Below, piece by piece: positions 52,574 to 60,067 of a stretch of 64,000 bases of DNA. The DNA is from Bradyrhizobium sp. MOS003. Lineage in GTDB: Bacteria; Pseudomonadota; Alphaproteobacteria; Rhizobiales; Xanthobacteraceae. Under the pieces are notes generated by a model. That model was not told where the DNA came from and searched no databases. It saw nothing but the letters and a program-made list of their open reading frames with translations. The stretch covers positions 124,001 through 188,000 of the forward strand of contig NZ_PYFW01000010.1 in the NCBI RefSeq assembly GCF_003020125.1. The letters run 5' to 3'. Position 1 is the stretch's first letter. The number at the start of each line of letters is the position of its first letter. A program made the translations under genes and the position numbers.

Positions 52574-53749
52574 GTGTCTGCGAAGTTCGACATCGTTGTC
52601 TATAGCGCGACCGGATACACCGGCCAGCTCGTCGCCGAATATCTCGCTTCGAACTATGTCGGTGACGGCGCGCCGACATGGGCGATGGCAGGGCGGAGCA
52701 GAGACAAGCTCGCGTCCGTTCGCGATGCGATTCGCGCACCCGCGAACATCCCGTTCATCGTTGCGGACGCTGCCGATCCCGCATCGCTGCGGGCGATGGT
52801 GGATCAGGCAAAGCTGGTGGTCACAACTGTCGGTCCCTACCAGCTCTACGGCTCCGATTTGCTTGCGGCCTGCGTGGCATCGGGCACCGACTACATGGAT
52901 CTCTGTGGCGAGCCGATCTGGCTGAAGCAGATGATCGACAGGCATGAGGCGGCCGCAAAGGCGAGCGGTGCCCGCATCATGTTCTCTTGCGGCTTCGATT
53001 CCATCCCGTTCGAGCTCGGTGCGTTCTTCGTGCAGGAGGAAGCCCGGCGCCTGTTCGGAGCGCCGGCTCCGCGCGTGAAAGGGCGCGTCCGCGACATAAG
53101 CTGGAAGTTCTCCGGCGGCACCTCCGCGAGCGCAAGGGTCACCTTCGAAGCGGTTGCCCAGGATCTCAGCCTGGTGTCGATCCTCAAGGACCCGTTTGCC
53201 TTCACGGCGGGCTTCGAGGGACCGAAGCAGCCGCGCGGCAACAAGCCGGTTTTCGAGGAGGACCTGCAATCCTGGTCCGCTCCGTTCGCGATGGCCATAC
53301 TCAACACCCGCAACGTCCATCGCTCCAACATGCTGATGGGCTTCCCCTATGGCAGGGACTTCGTCTACGACGAAATGGTGCTGACAGGCGCGGGCGAGGA
53401 AGGCCTGGCCAATGCCAAGCTCGTCATGGCCGCCAATGGCGACAAGACCGGCCCCGCAGCGCTCAAGCCCGGCGAGGGGCCGTCGAAGCAAGAGCGCGAC
53501 AACGGTCACTATGATCTGCTCTATGTCGCGATCGCGCCCGATGGCCGTCAGGTCCGCGCCGCGGTGAAGGGCGATCTTGATCCCGGCTATGCGTCGACGG
53601 CGAAGATCATCTCCGAATGCGCGATCTGCCTGCTGCGCGACACGCCCGATGTGCCGGCCGGCCTCTGGACGCCGGGCGCGGCGATGCAGCACAAGCTGAT
53701 CAACCGGCTGGTTGATCATGCGGGGCTGAGGTTTGAGGTGGAGAGTTAG
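52574..53749 (+). CDS. Saccharopine dehydrogenase-like / trans-acting enoyl reductase (copy 2)
   Basis: A 391-residue paralogue of the gene immediately upstream; the two align over their whole length with the same N-terminus (KFDIVVYSATGYTGQLVAEYL) and the same FVYDEMVLTG and IISECAICLLRDTPDVPAG segments. It starts with GTG at 52574, 28 bases after the first copy stops, and is followed by a palindromic repeat. Tandem duplication with later divergence explains the pair. The function of either copy is not known. Confidence 0.85.
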   Translation: MSAKFDIVVYSATGYTGQLVAEYLASNYVGDGAPTWAMAGRSRDKLASVRDAIRAPANIPFIVADAADPASLRAMVDQAKLVVTTVGPYQLYGSDLLAACVASGTDYMDLCGEPIWLKQMIDRHEAAAKASGARIMFSCGFDSIPFELGAFFVQEEARRLFGAPAPRVKGRVRDISWKFSGGTSASARVTFEAVAQDLSLVSILKDPFAFTAGFEGPKQPRGNKPVFEEDLQSWSAPFAMAILNTRNVHRSNMLMGFPYGRDFVYDEMVLTGAGEEGLANAKLVMAANGDKTGPAALKPGEGPSKQERDNGHYDLLYVAIAPDGRQVRAAVKGDLDPGYASTAKIISECAICLLRDTPDVPAGLWTPGAAMQHKLINRLVDHAGLRFEVES

Positions 53750-53758
53750 TCGGCTCTC

Positions 53759-53846
53759 GTAGGGTGGGCAAAGGCGCAGCGCGCCGTGCCCACCATCGTC
53801 CGATTGGAGAGAGATGGTGGGCACGCTACGCTTTGCCCACCCTACG
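53759..53846. repeat. Palindromic dispersed repeat (TAGGGTGGGCAAAGG type)
   Basis: GTAGGGTGGGCAAAGGCGCA on the left mirrors GCTTTGCCCACCCTACGG on the right, with TGCCCACCAT and ATGGTGGGCACG inside. It separates the convergent enoyl-reductase and FAD-monooxygenase genes. A related, partial copy lies at 62437-62565. Confidence 0.88.
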
Positions 53847-53861
53847 GCATCGGTCGTGCTG

Positions 53862-55058
53862 CTACACCGCCCGCGCGTCATACGCGTACATGAACTCCAT
53901 GCTCTTCGAGCCCAGGGGTAGCAGCCATTTCATCATCTGATTTCTGATCCACGCGCCGGTGGGGCTGAATTCGCGCTTGCTGTTGCCGTTGCGGCGTGCC
54001 ATCGCGACGATCTTCTCGGTGCGTGGGCGCCGCTCGGCCTCGAAGGCCTGGAAGGTGGCGCCGAGCTCCTGGCCCTCCTGCATCAGACGGGCAAGCCGCA
54101 TCGCATCCTCCAGCGCGAGCGAGGCGCCCTGGCCGGCATGGGGGCTGGTCGCATGCGCGGCGTCCCCAATCAGCAGCGAGCGCTTGCGCGACCAGGTCGG
54201 CAGGGTCGCAACATCGAGAGTGTCGGTGACGACGATGTTCTCCGCGGCCTCGATGATATCGGGGATCGGGTCGTGCCAGCCGCGGTGGAAGCCGCGCAGA
54301 TGCTGCTTCAGCGTCGTCTGGTCGAGCGCGCGAAACATCGCCGCATCCATGCCGTGCGCGGGCTGCGTGCTCCACCACATCACGCCGTCGGTCGGGTCAG
54401 GGCTGCAATAGCCGTAGCCGAAGAAGCCGCTCTGGCCGAACGTGGTCTCGACGTGCCGGCCGATCGATCTGCCGTCGAGCACGGCCCGCGGCACGAAGCC
54501 GCCGAAGCCGATCAGCCCGGTGTTGAACGGTTGCGGCCCGTCAGGCACCACCTGGCGGCGCGTGACCGAGTGCACGCCGTCGGCGCCGATCAGGAAGTCA
54601 CCCTCGGCCGTGGTGCCGTCGGCGAAATAGGCGATGATCGGCTGGTCGCCGCGGTCCTCGACCTTGATCAGGCGCTTCTCGAAATAGAGCGAGACGCAGG
54701 CGCACCAGGCCTTGTCGATGAGGATTTCATTCAGCGTGGCGCGGCAGACGTTCACCGCGGGCTGACCAAAGCGCCGTTCCATGTCCCGGTTGATCGAGCT
54801 GAGCTTCGCGCCGGCTTGCGAATAGAAGTCGAAAGCCTCCGCGACCGAGCCGCGGCTGATCAACTCGCTGGCCAGCCCGATCTCGTCCAGCACATGCATG
54901 CCGTTCGGCGCGATCTGCAGACCGCCGCCGATGCCCTTCGAATAGGGCCAAGCCTCGTAGATCGCGGACTCGACGCCGGCGCGGCGCAGCAGGATCGCGG
55001 CCACGGGTCCGGCAATGCCGGCGCCGATGATCAGGGCCTTGCGGGGACGATAGGACAT
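53862..55058 (-). CDS. FAD-dependent aromatic monooxygenase-like protein
   Basis: A 398-residue flavoprotein of the salicylate/3-hydroxybenzoate hydroxylase group. The FAD-binding GAGIAG (12-17), the DG motif GADGVHSVTR and the GD motif LIGDAAHATSPHAGQGA are intact. Aromatic-ring or related substrates are likely, though none is shown. It is divergent from a MarR gene and shares an operator-like region, so MarR control by an aromatic compound is the natural hypothesis. The gene is convergent with the enoyl-reductase pair. Confidence 0.9.
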   Translation of the reverse strand: MSYRPRKALIIGAGIAGPVAAILLRRAGVESAIYEAWPYSKGIGGGLQIAPNGMHVLDEIGLASELISRGSVAEAFDFYSQAGAKLSSINRDMERRFGQPAVNVCRATLNEILIDKAWCACVSLYFEKRLIKVEDRGDQPIIAYFADGTTAEGDFLIGADGVHSVTRRQVVPDGPQPFNTGLIGFGGFVPRAVLDGRSIGRHVETTFGQSGFFGYGYCSPDPTDGVMWWSTQPAHGMDAAMFRALDQTTLKQHLRGFHRGWHDPIPDIIEAAENIVVTDTLDVATLPTWSRKRSLLIGDAAHATSPHAGQGASLALEDAMRLARLMQEGQELGATFQAFEAERRPRTEKIVAMARRNGNSKREFSPTGAWIRNQMMKWLLPLGSKSMEFMYAYDARAV

Positions 55059-55099
55059 GGCTTGCTCCCGACGTTTCCGTGGTGCTAGGAGAAATTACG

Positions 55100-55144
55100 G
55101 TCGCTAAATCTCTTAGCGACTAAGATATATATCGACTAAGATAT
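55100..55144. promoter_or_regulatory. Operator region of divergent monooxygenase/marR pair
   Basis: GTCGCTAA-ATCTC-TTAGCGAC is a perfect 8-base inverted repeat (55100-55120). The sequence CGACTAAGATAT is then repeated at 55117-55128 and 55133-55144 with a 16-base step, the last copy overlapping the marR start codon. This is the pattern of multiple MarR dimer sites. Confidence 0.7.
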
Positions 55145-55682
55145 GAGGCCGACCTTGTCAAGGACGAAGGCGCGCGCTGCGCTGCTGCAGGAGCTCGAGG
55201 ACGCCATGCGCAGGTCGTCCGCGCAAGGCGTGCTCTATGGGCAAACTGTTGCCAACGTTGCCGGAATTGCCAATTCCGACCTTGAATGCATGGACATCCT
55301 GTATCTCGAGGGTCGCGTCACCGCAGGCAGGCTCGCCGAGGTCACGGGCCTCACGACGGGTGCCATCACCGGCGTGGTCGACCGGCTCGAGAAGGCCGGC
55401 CTCGTCCGCCGCGAGCGGGATGAGAAAGACCGCCGCAAGGTCTTCATCGCCGTCGTGCCGGACGCGGCGATGAAGATCGGCCAGTTCTACGTACCGATGC
55501 AGCAAGCGATGGAGAAGGTGTTCGGCGGCTATTCCGACGAGGAATTGCGTCTGCTGCTGCGTTTCGCCAACGAGGGCTACAAGGGCGTGCTCGCGGCGAC
55601 AGAGGCCCTGAAGGGCCTGCTCGACACGCCGCCGGAGAAGCGTCCGGCTCTCAAGCTGAAGGCGCGTCCTCGCCAGCCCTGA
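55143..55682 (+). CDS. MarR-family regulator
   Basis: A 179-residue winged-helix protein. The recognition region is VTAGRLAEVTGLTTGAITGVVD and the wing LVRRERDEKDRRKVFIAVV. The ATG at 55143 has no room for a ribosome site because it lies inside the operator repeat, so the message may be leaderless or the true start slightly later. It is divergent from the FAD monooxygenase, which it probably regulates. Its 3' end overlaps the 3' end of the convergent polymerase gene by 32 bases. Confidence 0.85.
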   Translation: MRPTLSRTKARAALLQELEDAMRRSSAQGVLYGQTVANVAGIANSDLECMDILYLEGRVTAGRLAEVTGLTTGAITGVVDRLEKAGLVRRERDEKDRRKVFIAVVPDAAMKIGQFYVPMQQAMEKVFGGYSDEELRLLLRFANEGYKGVLAATEALKGLLDTPPEKRPALKLKARPRQP

Positions 55683-56907
55683 TCCTGTAGATCTGGGCAG
55701 CCGCGATCATGCCCCACATCGCGCCCAGCATCATCCAGAAGTGCCGCCAGTGGTCGGTGTCGATCACGAAGCTCTCGCCGACGGTGCCGACGAAGGCGGA
55801 GAACACGGCGAGGTAGGCACGCTGCCAGGGCACAGGGACGAAGATGTGCCTGAAGCCCATGATCACGGTGGTGAAGACCAGCGCGGGATAGCACACGCCG
55901 GAGAGCCAGCCGCCCGACATGAAGGCGTTGAGGTAGGAGTTGTGGGTGTCCTCGGGGAAGAAGCGGTGGAATTGCAGCGGCCCGATGCCGAACGGCAGGT
56001 CGAGCGCCATCTCCGCACCGAGGATGTGCCGGCCGAACCGGCCGAACCGGCCTTCGTCATAGCTCTGGTCGAAGCTCGCGCGCTGCTTGAACATCTCGGC
56101 GGTGGAATCGAATGACAGCAGCACCGCGATCAGCGCAAGGCCCAGCACGGCGGCGACGATGGCCATGACGATGATGCGCGAGCGCTGCGCGTTGGTGCGG
56201 CTGGTCAGCACCATCAGCGCCAGCATGAAGGCCGAGGTCAGCACGAGGCCGCCCCAGGCGGCACGCGAGAAGGCGAGCAGGATCGCCAGCGACATGATGC
56301 CGAAAGCGATCACATTGCGAATTGCCTTGCGGAATTTGTCCGAAACCACACTCTGGAGCGCAAACAGCGCGGGCAGGATCAGGAAGGCGCCAAGCACGTT
56401 CGGGTCCTTGAACGTGCCGCGAGCGCGGCCGTAGAGCGTGAGCAGGTCGTTGCCGCCGGGCACCAAATGGAAATAGCCGGCAACCGCCAGCAGCGAGGCG
56501 ATCATCGCGCCGACCACGAGGCCGCGGCGGAGCATGTCGAGCCGGGCCGCAGTGTCCTCGGACGTGACCATCGCGAAGAACACCACGGTCACCGCCATGT
56601 ACCAGGACGTTGCGATCCAGCTCGTCACCTCGGACTGCTCGAACAGCGGGATCGCGCTGATGGTGTAGCCGACATTGAGCAGCACCAGCATCAGCACCAG
56701 CGGCATCAGCGCCAGCCGCAGCCGCAGGCCGGTGGCGAAGAAGATGACGGTTGCGAGCAGCGTCGTGATCTCGTACGGGCTCGGCTCGATGAAGACGACC
56801 GCGCCGGAAGCGCCGACCAGCCACACCAGCGCGCGCTGCAGCGCCAGCACGCCGGGCGCTGCCGATACGGCTACGTCTACTCCACCGGCTGTCGCCGCAT
56901 AGGCCAT
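55651..56907 (-). CDS. O-antigen ligase/polymerase family membrane protein
   Basis: A 418-residue polytopic membrane protein with about 11-12 helices and the WzyC-type core: GTFKDPNVLGAFLILPALF and, after a large periplasmic loop, EDTHNSYLNAFMSGG, where the conserved His is catalytic in ligases/polymerases. Such proteins polymerise or ligate exopolysaccharide repeat units (ExoQ-like). It is the last of three minus-strand EPS genes (58729, 57063, 55651). Specificity is not known. Confidence 0.87.
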   Translation of the reverse strand: MAYAATAGGVDVAVSAAPGVLALQRALVWLVGASGAVVFIEPSPYEITTLLATVIFFATGLRLRLALMPLVLMLVLLNVGYTISAIPLFEQSEVTSWIATSWYMAVTVVFFAMVTSEDTAARLDMLRRGLVVGAMIASLLAVAGYFHLVPGGNDLLTLYGRARGTFKDPNVLGAFLILPALFALQSVVSDKFRKAIRNVIAFGIMSLAILLAFSRAAWGGLVLTSAFMLALMVLTSRTNAQRSRIIVMAIVAAVLGLALIAVLLSFDSTAEMFKQRASFDQSYDEGRFGRFGRHILGAEMALDLPFGIGPLQFHRFFPEDTHNSYLNAFMSGGWLSGVCYPALVFTTVIMGFRHIFVPVPWQRAYLAVFSAFVGTVGESFVIDTDHWRHFWMMLGAMWGMIAAAQIYRIRAGEDAPSA

Positions 56908-56949
56908 TAGATACTCATACGCTTACGCAAATCGTTGTCACAAACACAG

Positions 56950-57057
56950 CTGTCATCGCCCGGCTTGACCGGGCGATCCAGTACTCCGGGGCGGCCATGG
57001 AAAAGACGGCTGGCGCTGCGGCGTACTGGATGCCCCGCCTTCGCGGGGCATGACGGA
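56950..57057. repeat. Palindromic dispersed repeat
   Basis: GCTGTCATCGCCCGGCTTGA at the left and GCCTTCGCGGGGCATGACGG at the right, with GATCCAGTACTCC and GGCGTACTGGATGC as inner inverted arms. It lies between two EPS genes. The same class as the elements at 26786 and 49607. Confidence 0.85.
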
Positions 57058-57062
57058 GAAAC

Positions 57063-58610
57063 TCAATACGCGTTCTCGTTCTTGGTCAGCAGCGAGATCG
57101 GCGTCTTCAGGAGAATGAAGAGGTCGAACAGCACCGACCAGTTCTCGATGTAATAGAGGTCGAACTCGACGCGCTTCTGGATCTTCTCCTGGTTGTCGAT
57201 CTCGCCGCGCCAACCGTTGATCTGGGCCCAGCCGGTGATGCCGGGCTTGACGCGGTGGCGGGCGAAATAGCCGTCGACGGCCTCGTCGAACAGCCGGCTC
57301 TGCAGCTTGCCCTGCACCGCGTGCGGGCGCGGCCCGACCAGAGAGAGATTGCCGGAGAACACCACGTTGAAGAGCTGCGGCAGCTCGTCGAGGCTGGTCT
57401 TGCGGATGAAGCGGCCGACGCGGGTGACGCGCGGATCGTTCTTGGTCACGACCTTGGAGGCGGTGGGATCGGCCTGATGATGATACATCGAGCGGAACTT
57501 GTAGACGTCGATGCGCTCGTTGTTGAAGCCGAAGCGTTTCTGGCGGAACAGCACCGGGCCGGGGCTGTCGAGCCTCACCGCCAGCGCCACCAGCCCCATC
57601 ACCGGCAGGGCCGCGAGCAGCGCGAGGCTGCCGACGACGCGGTCGAACAGCCATTTCATCACCAGATCCCAATCCGTGATCGGCGCCTCGAACACGTCGA
57701 GCGTCGGCACCTCGCCGAGATAGGAATAGGAGCGGGGCCGAAAGCGCAGCTTGTTGGTGTGGGCGGAGAGGCGGATGTCGACCGGCAGCACCCAGAGCTT
57801 CTTCAGCATTTCCAGGATGCGCGTCTCGGCCGAGATCGGCAGCGCGAACAGCACGAGATCGACCCGGGTGCGGCGGGCAAATTCGACGATGTCGTCGACC
57901 TTGCCGAGCTTGCGCGCGCCGGCGCAGGTGTCGAGCGCGCGACTGTCGTTGCGGTCGTCGAACACGCCGAGCACGTGGATGTCGGAATCTTCCTGCGCCT
58001 TCAGTGCTTCGACGAGCTGCTCGCCATTGCTGTCGGAGCCGACGATGATGGTGCGGCGGTCGAGCCGGCCCTGGCGCGCCCAGCCGCGCACCAGCGAGCG
58101 CAGCACCAGGCGCTCCGCAAGCAGCGCGGCGAGCCCGAGGAAGTAGAACGCGGCAAGCCACAGCCGCGAGATTTCACTGCCGTATTTGGCGAAGAAGGAG
58201 ATGCCGATGAACAGCAGGAAGACGAACGACCAGGACGAGATCATTCGTGTCATCTGCCGGAGCTGTCCGCGGAACAATTGCACCTGATAGATGTCCGCGG
58301 CCTGGAAGCAGACCACGGCTGCGATCGATACGGCGACGACCTCGGCGGGATAGACCCAGCTGAAGCCCGAGAGCTGCATGACATAGCCGACATAGAGCGC
58401 GATGCCGACGAGGCTGAGCAGCGTGAAGTCGGCGAGGCGGACGAATCCGGTGATCACGATCGGCGAATAGGCGCGGGCGACCTTCTGGTTGACGACTTCG
58501 AGGGCTGCGGGCGAGAGCCGGCGGCGCCGCTCTACGAAGGGTTGGTCAGCGGGTTTGGCCGCGGCGCTGGTCGCGGCGTCGAGCATCGAGCGTGCGTTGA
58601 GCGGTTCCAC
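57063..58610 (-). CDS. Undecaprenyl-phosphate glucose phosphotransferase (WcaJ/ExoY type)
   Basis: A 515-residue polyprenyl glycosylphosphotransferase that would start EPS repeat units by moving glucose-1-phosphate or galactose-1-phosphate to undecaprenyl phosphate. Four to five N-terminal helices and a CoA-binding-like central domain precede the catalytic region: KRFGFNNERIDVYKFRSMY, GRFIRKTSLDELPQLFNV, VGPRPHAV and KPGITGWAQINGWRG. The GTG at 58610 is used; ATG at 58586 is an alternative. It lies between the GT4 gene and the ligase gene on the same strand. Confidence 0.92.
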   Translation of the reverse strand: MEPLNARSMLDAATSAAAKPADQPFVERRRRLSPAALEVVNQKVARAYSPIVITGFVRLADFTLLSLVGIALYVGYVMQLSGFSWVYPAEVVAVSIAAVVCFQAADIYQVQLFRGQLRQMTRMISSWSFVFLLFIGISFFAKYGSEISRLWLAAFYFLGLAALLAERLVLRSLVRGWARQGRLDRRTIIVGSDSNGEQLVEALKAQEDSDIHVLGVFDDRNDSRALDTCAGARKLGKVDDIVEFARRTRVDLVLFALPISAETRILEMLKKLWVLPVDIRLSAHTNKLRFRPRSYSYLGEVPTLDVFEAPITDWDLVMKWLFDRVVGSLALLAALPVMGLVALAVRLDSPGPVLFRQKRFGFNNERIDVYKFRSMYHHQADPTASKVVTKNDPRVTRVGRFIRKTSLDELPQLFNVVFSGNLSLVGPRPHAVQGKLQSRLFDEAVDGYFARHRVKPGITGWAQINGWRGEIDNQEKIQKRVEFDLYYIENWSVLFDLFILLKTPISLLTKNENAY

Positions 58611-58728
58611 GGGTCCACGTCCATTTCAAGCACCCGCGGGCCAATGGCGTTGGCACCCCGGGCGGCATCCCCTGGTCCTTGGGTTATCGAACAAATCGGA
58701 AGATTTTCTAAAGCGGGCTTAAGGATGG

Positions 58729-59862
58729 TTAATGATTGGCAAATGCGTCGCGATAGCCGGCGATCACGCCGTCGACCATGGCGGCTTGCGAGAAATGCGC
58801 CGAGATGCGTTCGCGTAAAGCGACCGCGCGCTGCGCGGTGGTCTGGGGATCATCGAGCGCGGCCGCGATCGCCTCCGCCATGGCTTCGGAATTGCTCGGC
58901 GCGAACAGGGCCGGGCTGTCGGAGCCGAAGATCTCGGGGATGCCGCCGATACGCGATGCGATCATGGGGATACCGGCCGCGCCGGCCTCGATCACGACAT
59001 AGGGCATGGAATCGCCGCGCGAGGGGACGACGAGCAGCCGTCCCTTGCAGAAGCCGTAGCGCGCCTTGACGTGACCGATGAAGCGGATCGCATGGGTGAG
59101 GCCGAGCCTCTCGACCTGGGCTTTCAGCGCCACGGTCTCCTCGCCGTCGCCGCCGAGCGTCAGCGTGATCTTCTTGCCGCCCTCGTGCAGGCGCGCCACG
59201 GCATCGACCAGCAGATCGGCGCCCTTGATGTGCCTGAACTCGCCGACATAGCAGAGGTCGGTGGCATCGTCGGCGGTCACGACAGGCTCGAATTCCTCGG
59301 GCGTGACGCCGTTGAAGACGCAACGCACCACGCCCTTGGGCGTGCCGACGATGCGTTGATAGGTGTCGCGGGCGAACGCACTCTCGAACAGGAACAGGTC
59401 GGTCGCGTCCATCAGCGTCCGCTCCAGCCGCGCGTAAAACTCGCCCTTGAAGGTGTTGAGGGGGTAGTGCAGCGAGCCGCCATGCGGCGTGTAGATGCGG
59501 ATGGTGTCGTCGGAGCGCCGCCGCATCCGGATGAACGCGCCGGCCTTGGCGCCGTGGCCGTGCATGACGTCGGGCTTGAGCTTGGCGATCAGGCGCCGCA
59601 TGCGAAGCCAGACCAGGACATCGTCCGGCGACGGCTCGCGGCGAATCGCGAGCCGGTGCACGCCGAGCTTCAGCCGCGGCGCGAGCTCGGCAAGCGCCTT
59701 GTCGGCGCGCTCGCCGCCGGTCAGGCTGTCGGCGAGGATGCCGACATGATGGCCGCGGTCGACCTGGCCGTTGGCGACGTCGAGGATGTGGCGGAAGATG
59801 CCGCCGACCGGAGCACGCACGGCGTGCAGGATGCGAAGCGGCCGGTCAGGAGAGGGGGGCAT
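58729..59862 (-). CDS. Glycosyltransferase family 4
   Basis: A 377-residue GT-B fold glycosyltransferase. The N-terminal half begins LRILHAVRAPVGGIFRHILD with an H-x-H-G like MHGHGAKAG segment; the nucleotide-sugar half contains LCYVGEFRHIKGADLLVDA and the E-x7-E region PYVVIEAGAAGIPMIAS. It probably adds a sugar to the lipid-linked EPS unit at the inner membrane. It heads the minus-strand EPS group and is divergent from the co-polymerase gene, with about 205 bases between starts. Confidence 0.9.
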   Translation of the reverse strand: MPPSPDRPLRILHAVRAPVGGIFRHILDVANGQVDRGHHVGILADSLTGGERADKALAELAPRLKLGVHRLAIRREPSPDDVLVWLRMRRLIAKLKPDVMHGHGAKAGAFIRMRRRSDDTIRIYTPHGGSLHYPLNTFKGEFYARLERTLMDATDLFLFESAFARDTYQRIVGTPKGVVRCVFNGVTPEEFEPVVTADDATDLCYVGEFRHIKGADLLVDAVARLHEGGKKITLTLGGDGEETVALKAQVERLGLTHAIRFIGHVKARYGFCKGRLLVVPSRGDSMPYVVIEAGAAGIPMIASRIGGIPEIFGSDSPALFAPSNSEAMAEAIAAALDDPQTTAQRAVALRERISAHFSQAAMVDGVIAGYRDAFANH

Positions 59863-60067
59863 AAATCAAAACCAGCGCTCGACGGCAAATGCCGAACATT
59901 CCCTTGGAAAATATCGAGACGGATTAAGGGGCCTCGTGGTTAACAAACGATGACGAGGGCGCCTGCGCAAGTCGCCGCATGCCGCGATTAACCCAGCGGC
60001 AACCTTAATGGAGTGTAATCGCCCCGGTTGAGGTAGCTTAGTGGCGTTGCCCCTGCGGGAGTGTTCG

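Noticed and set aside
49603..52593. Very long minus-strand open frame (996 codons) opposite ydcF, DUF169 and an enoyl-reductase-like gene
   Set aside because: Composition is Arg/His/Asp/Ala-rich without any domain; it is the antisense shadow expected in high-GC DNA, and the forward genes have clear families.
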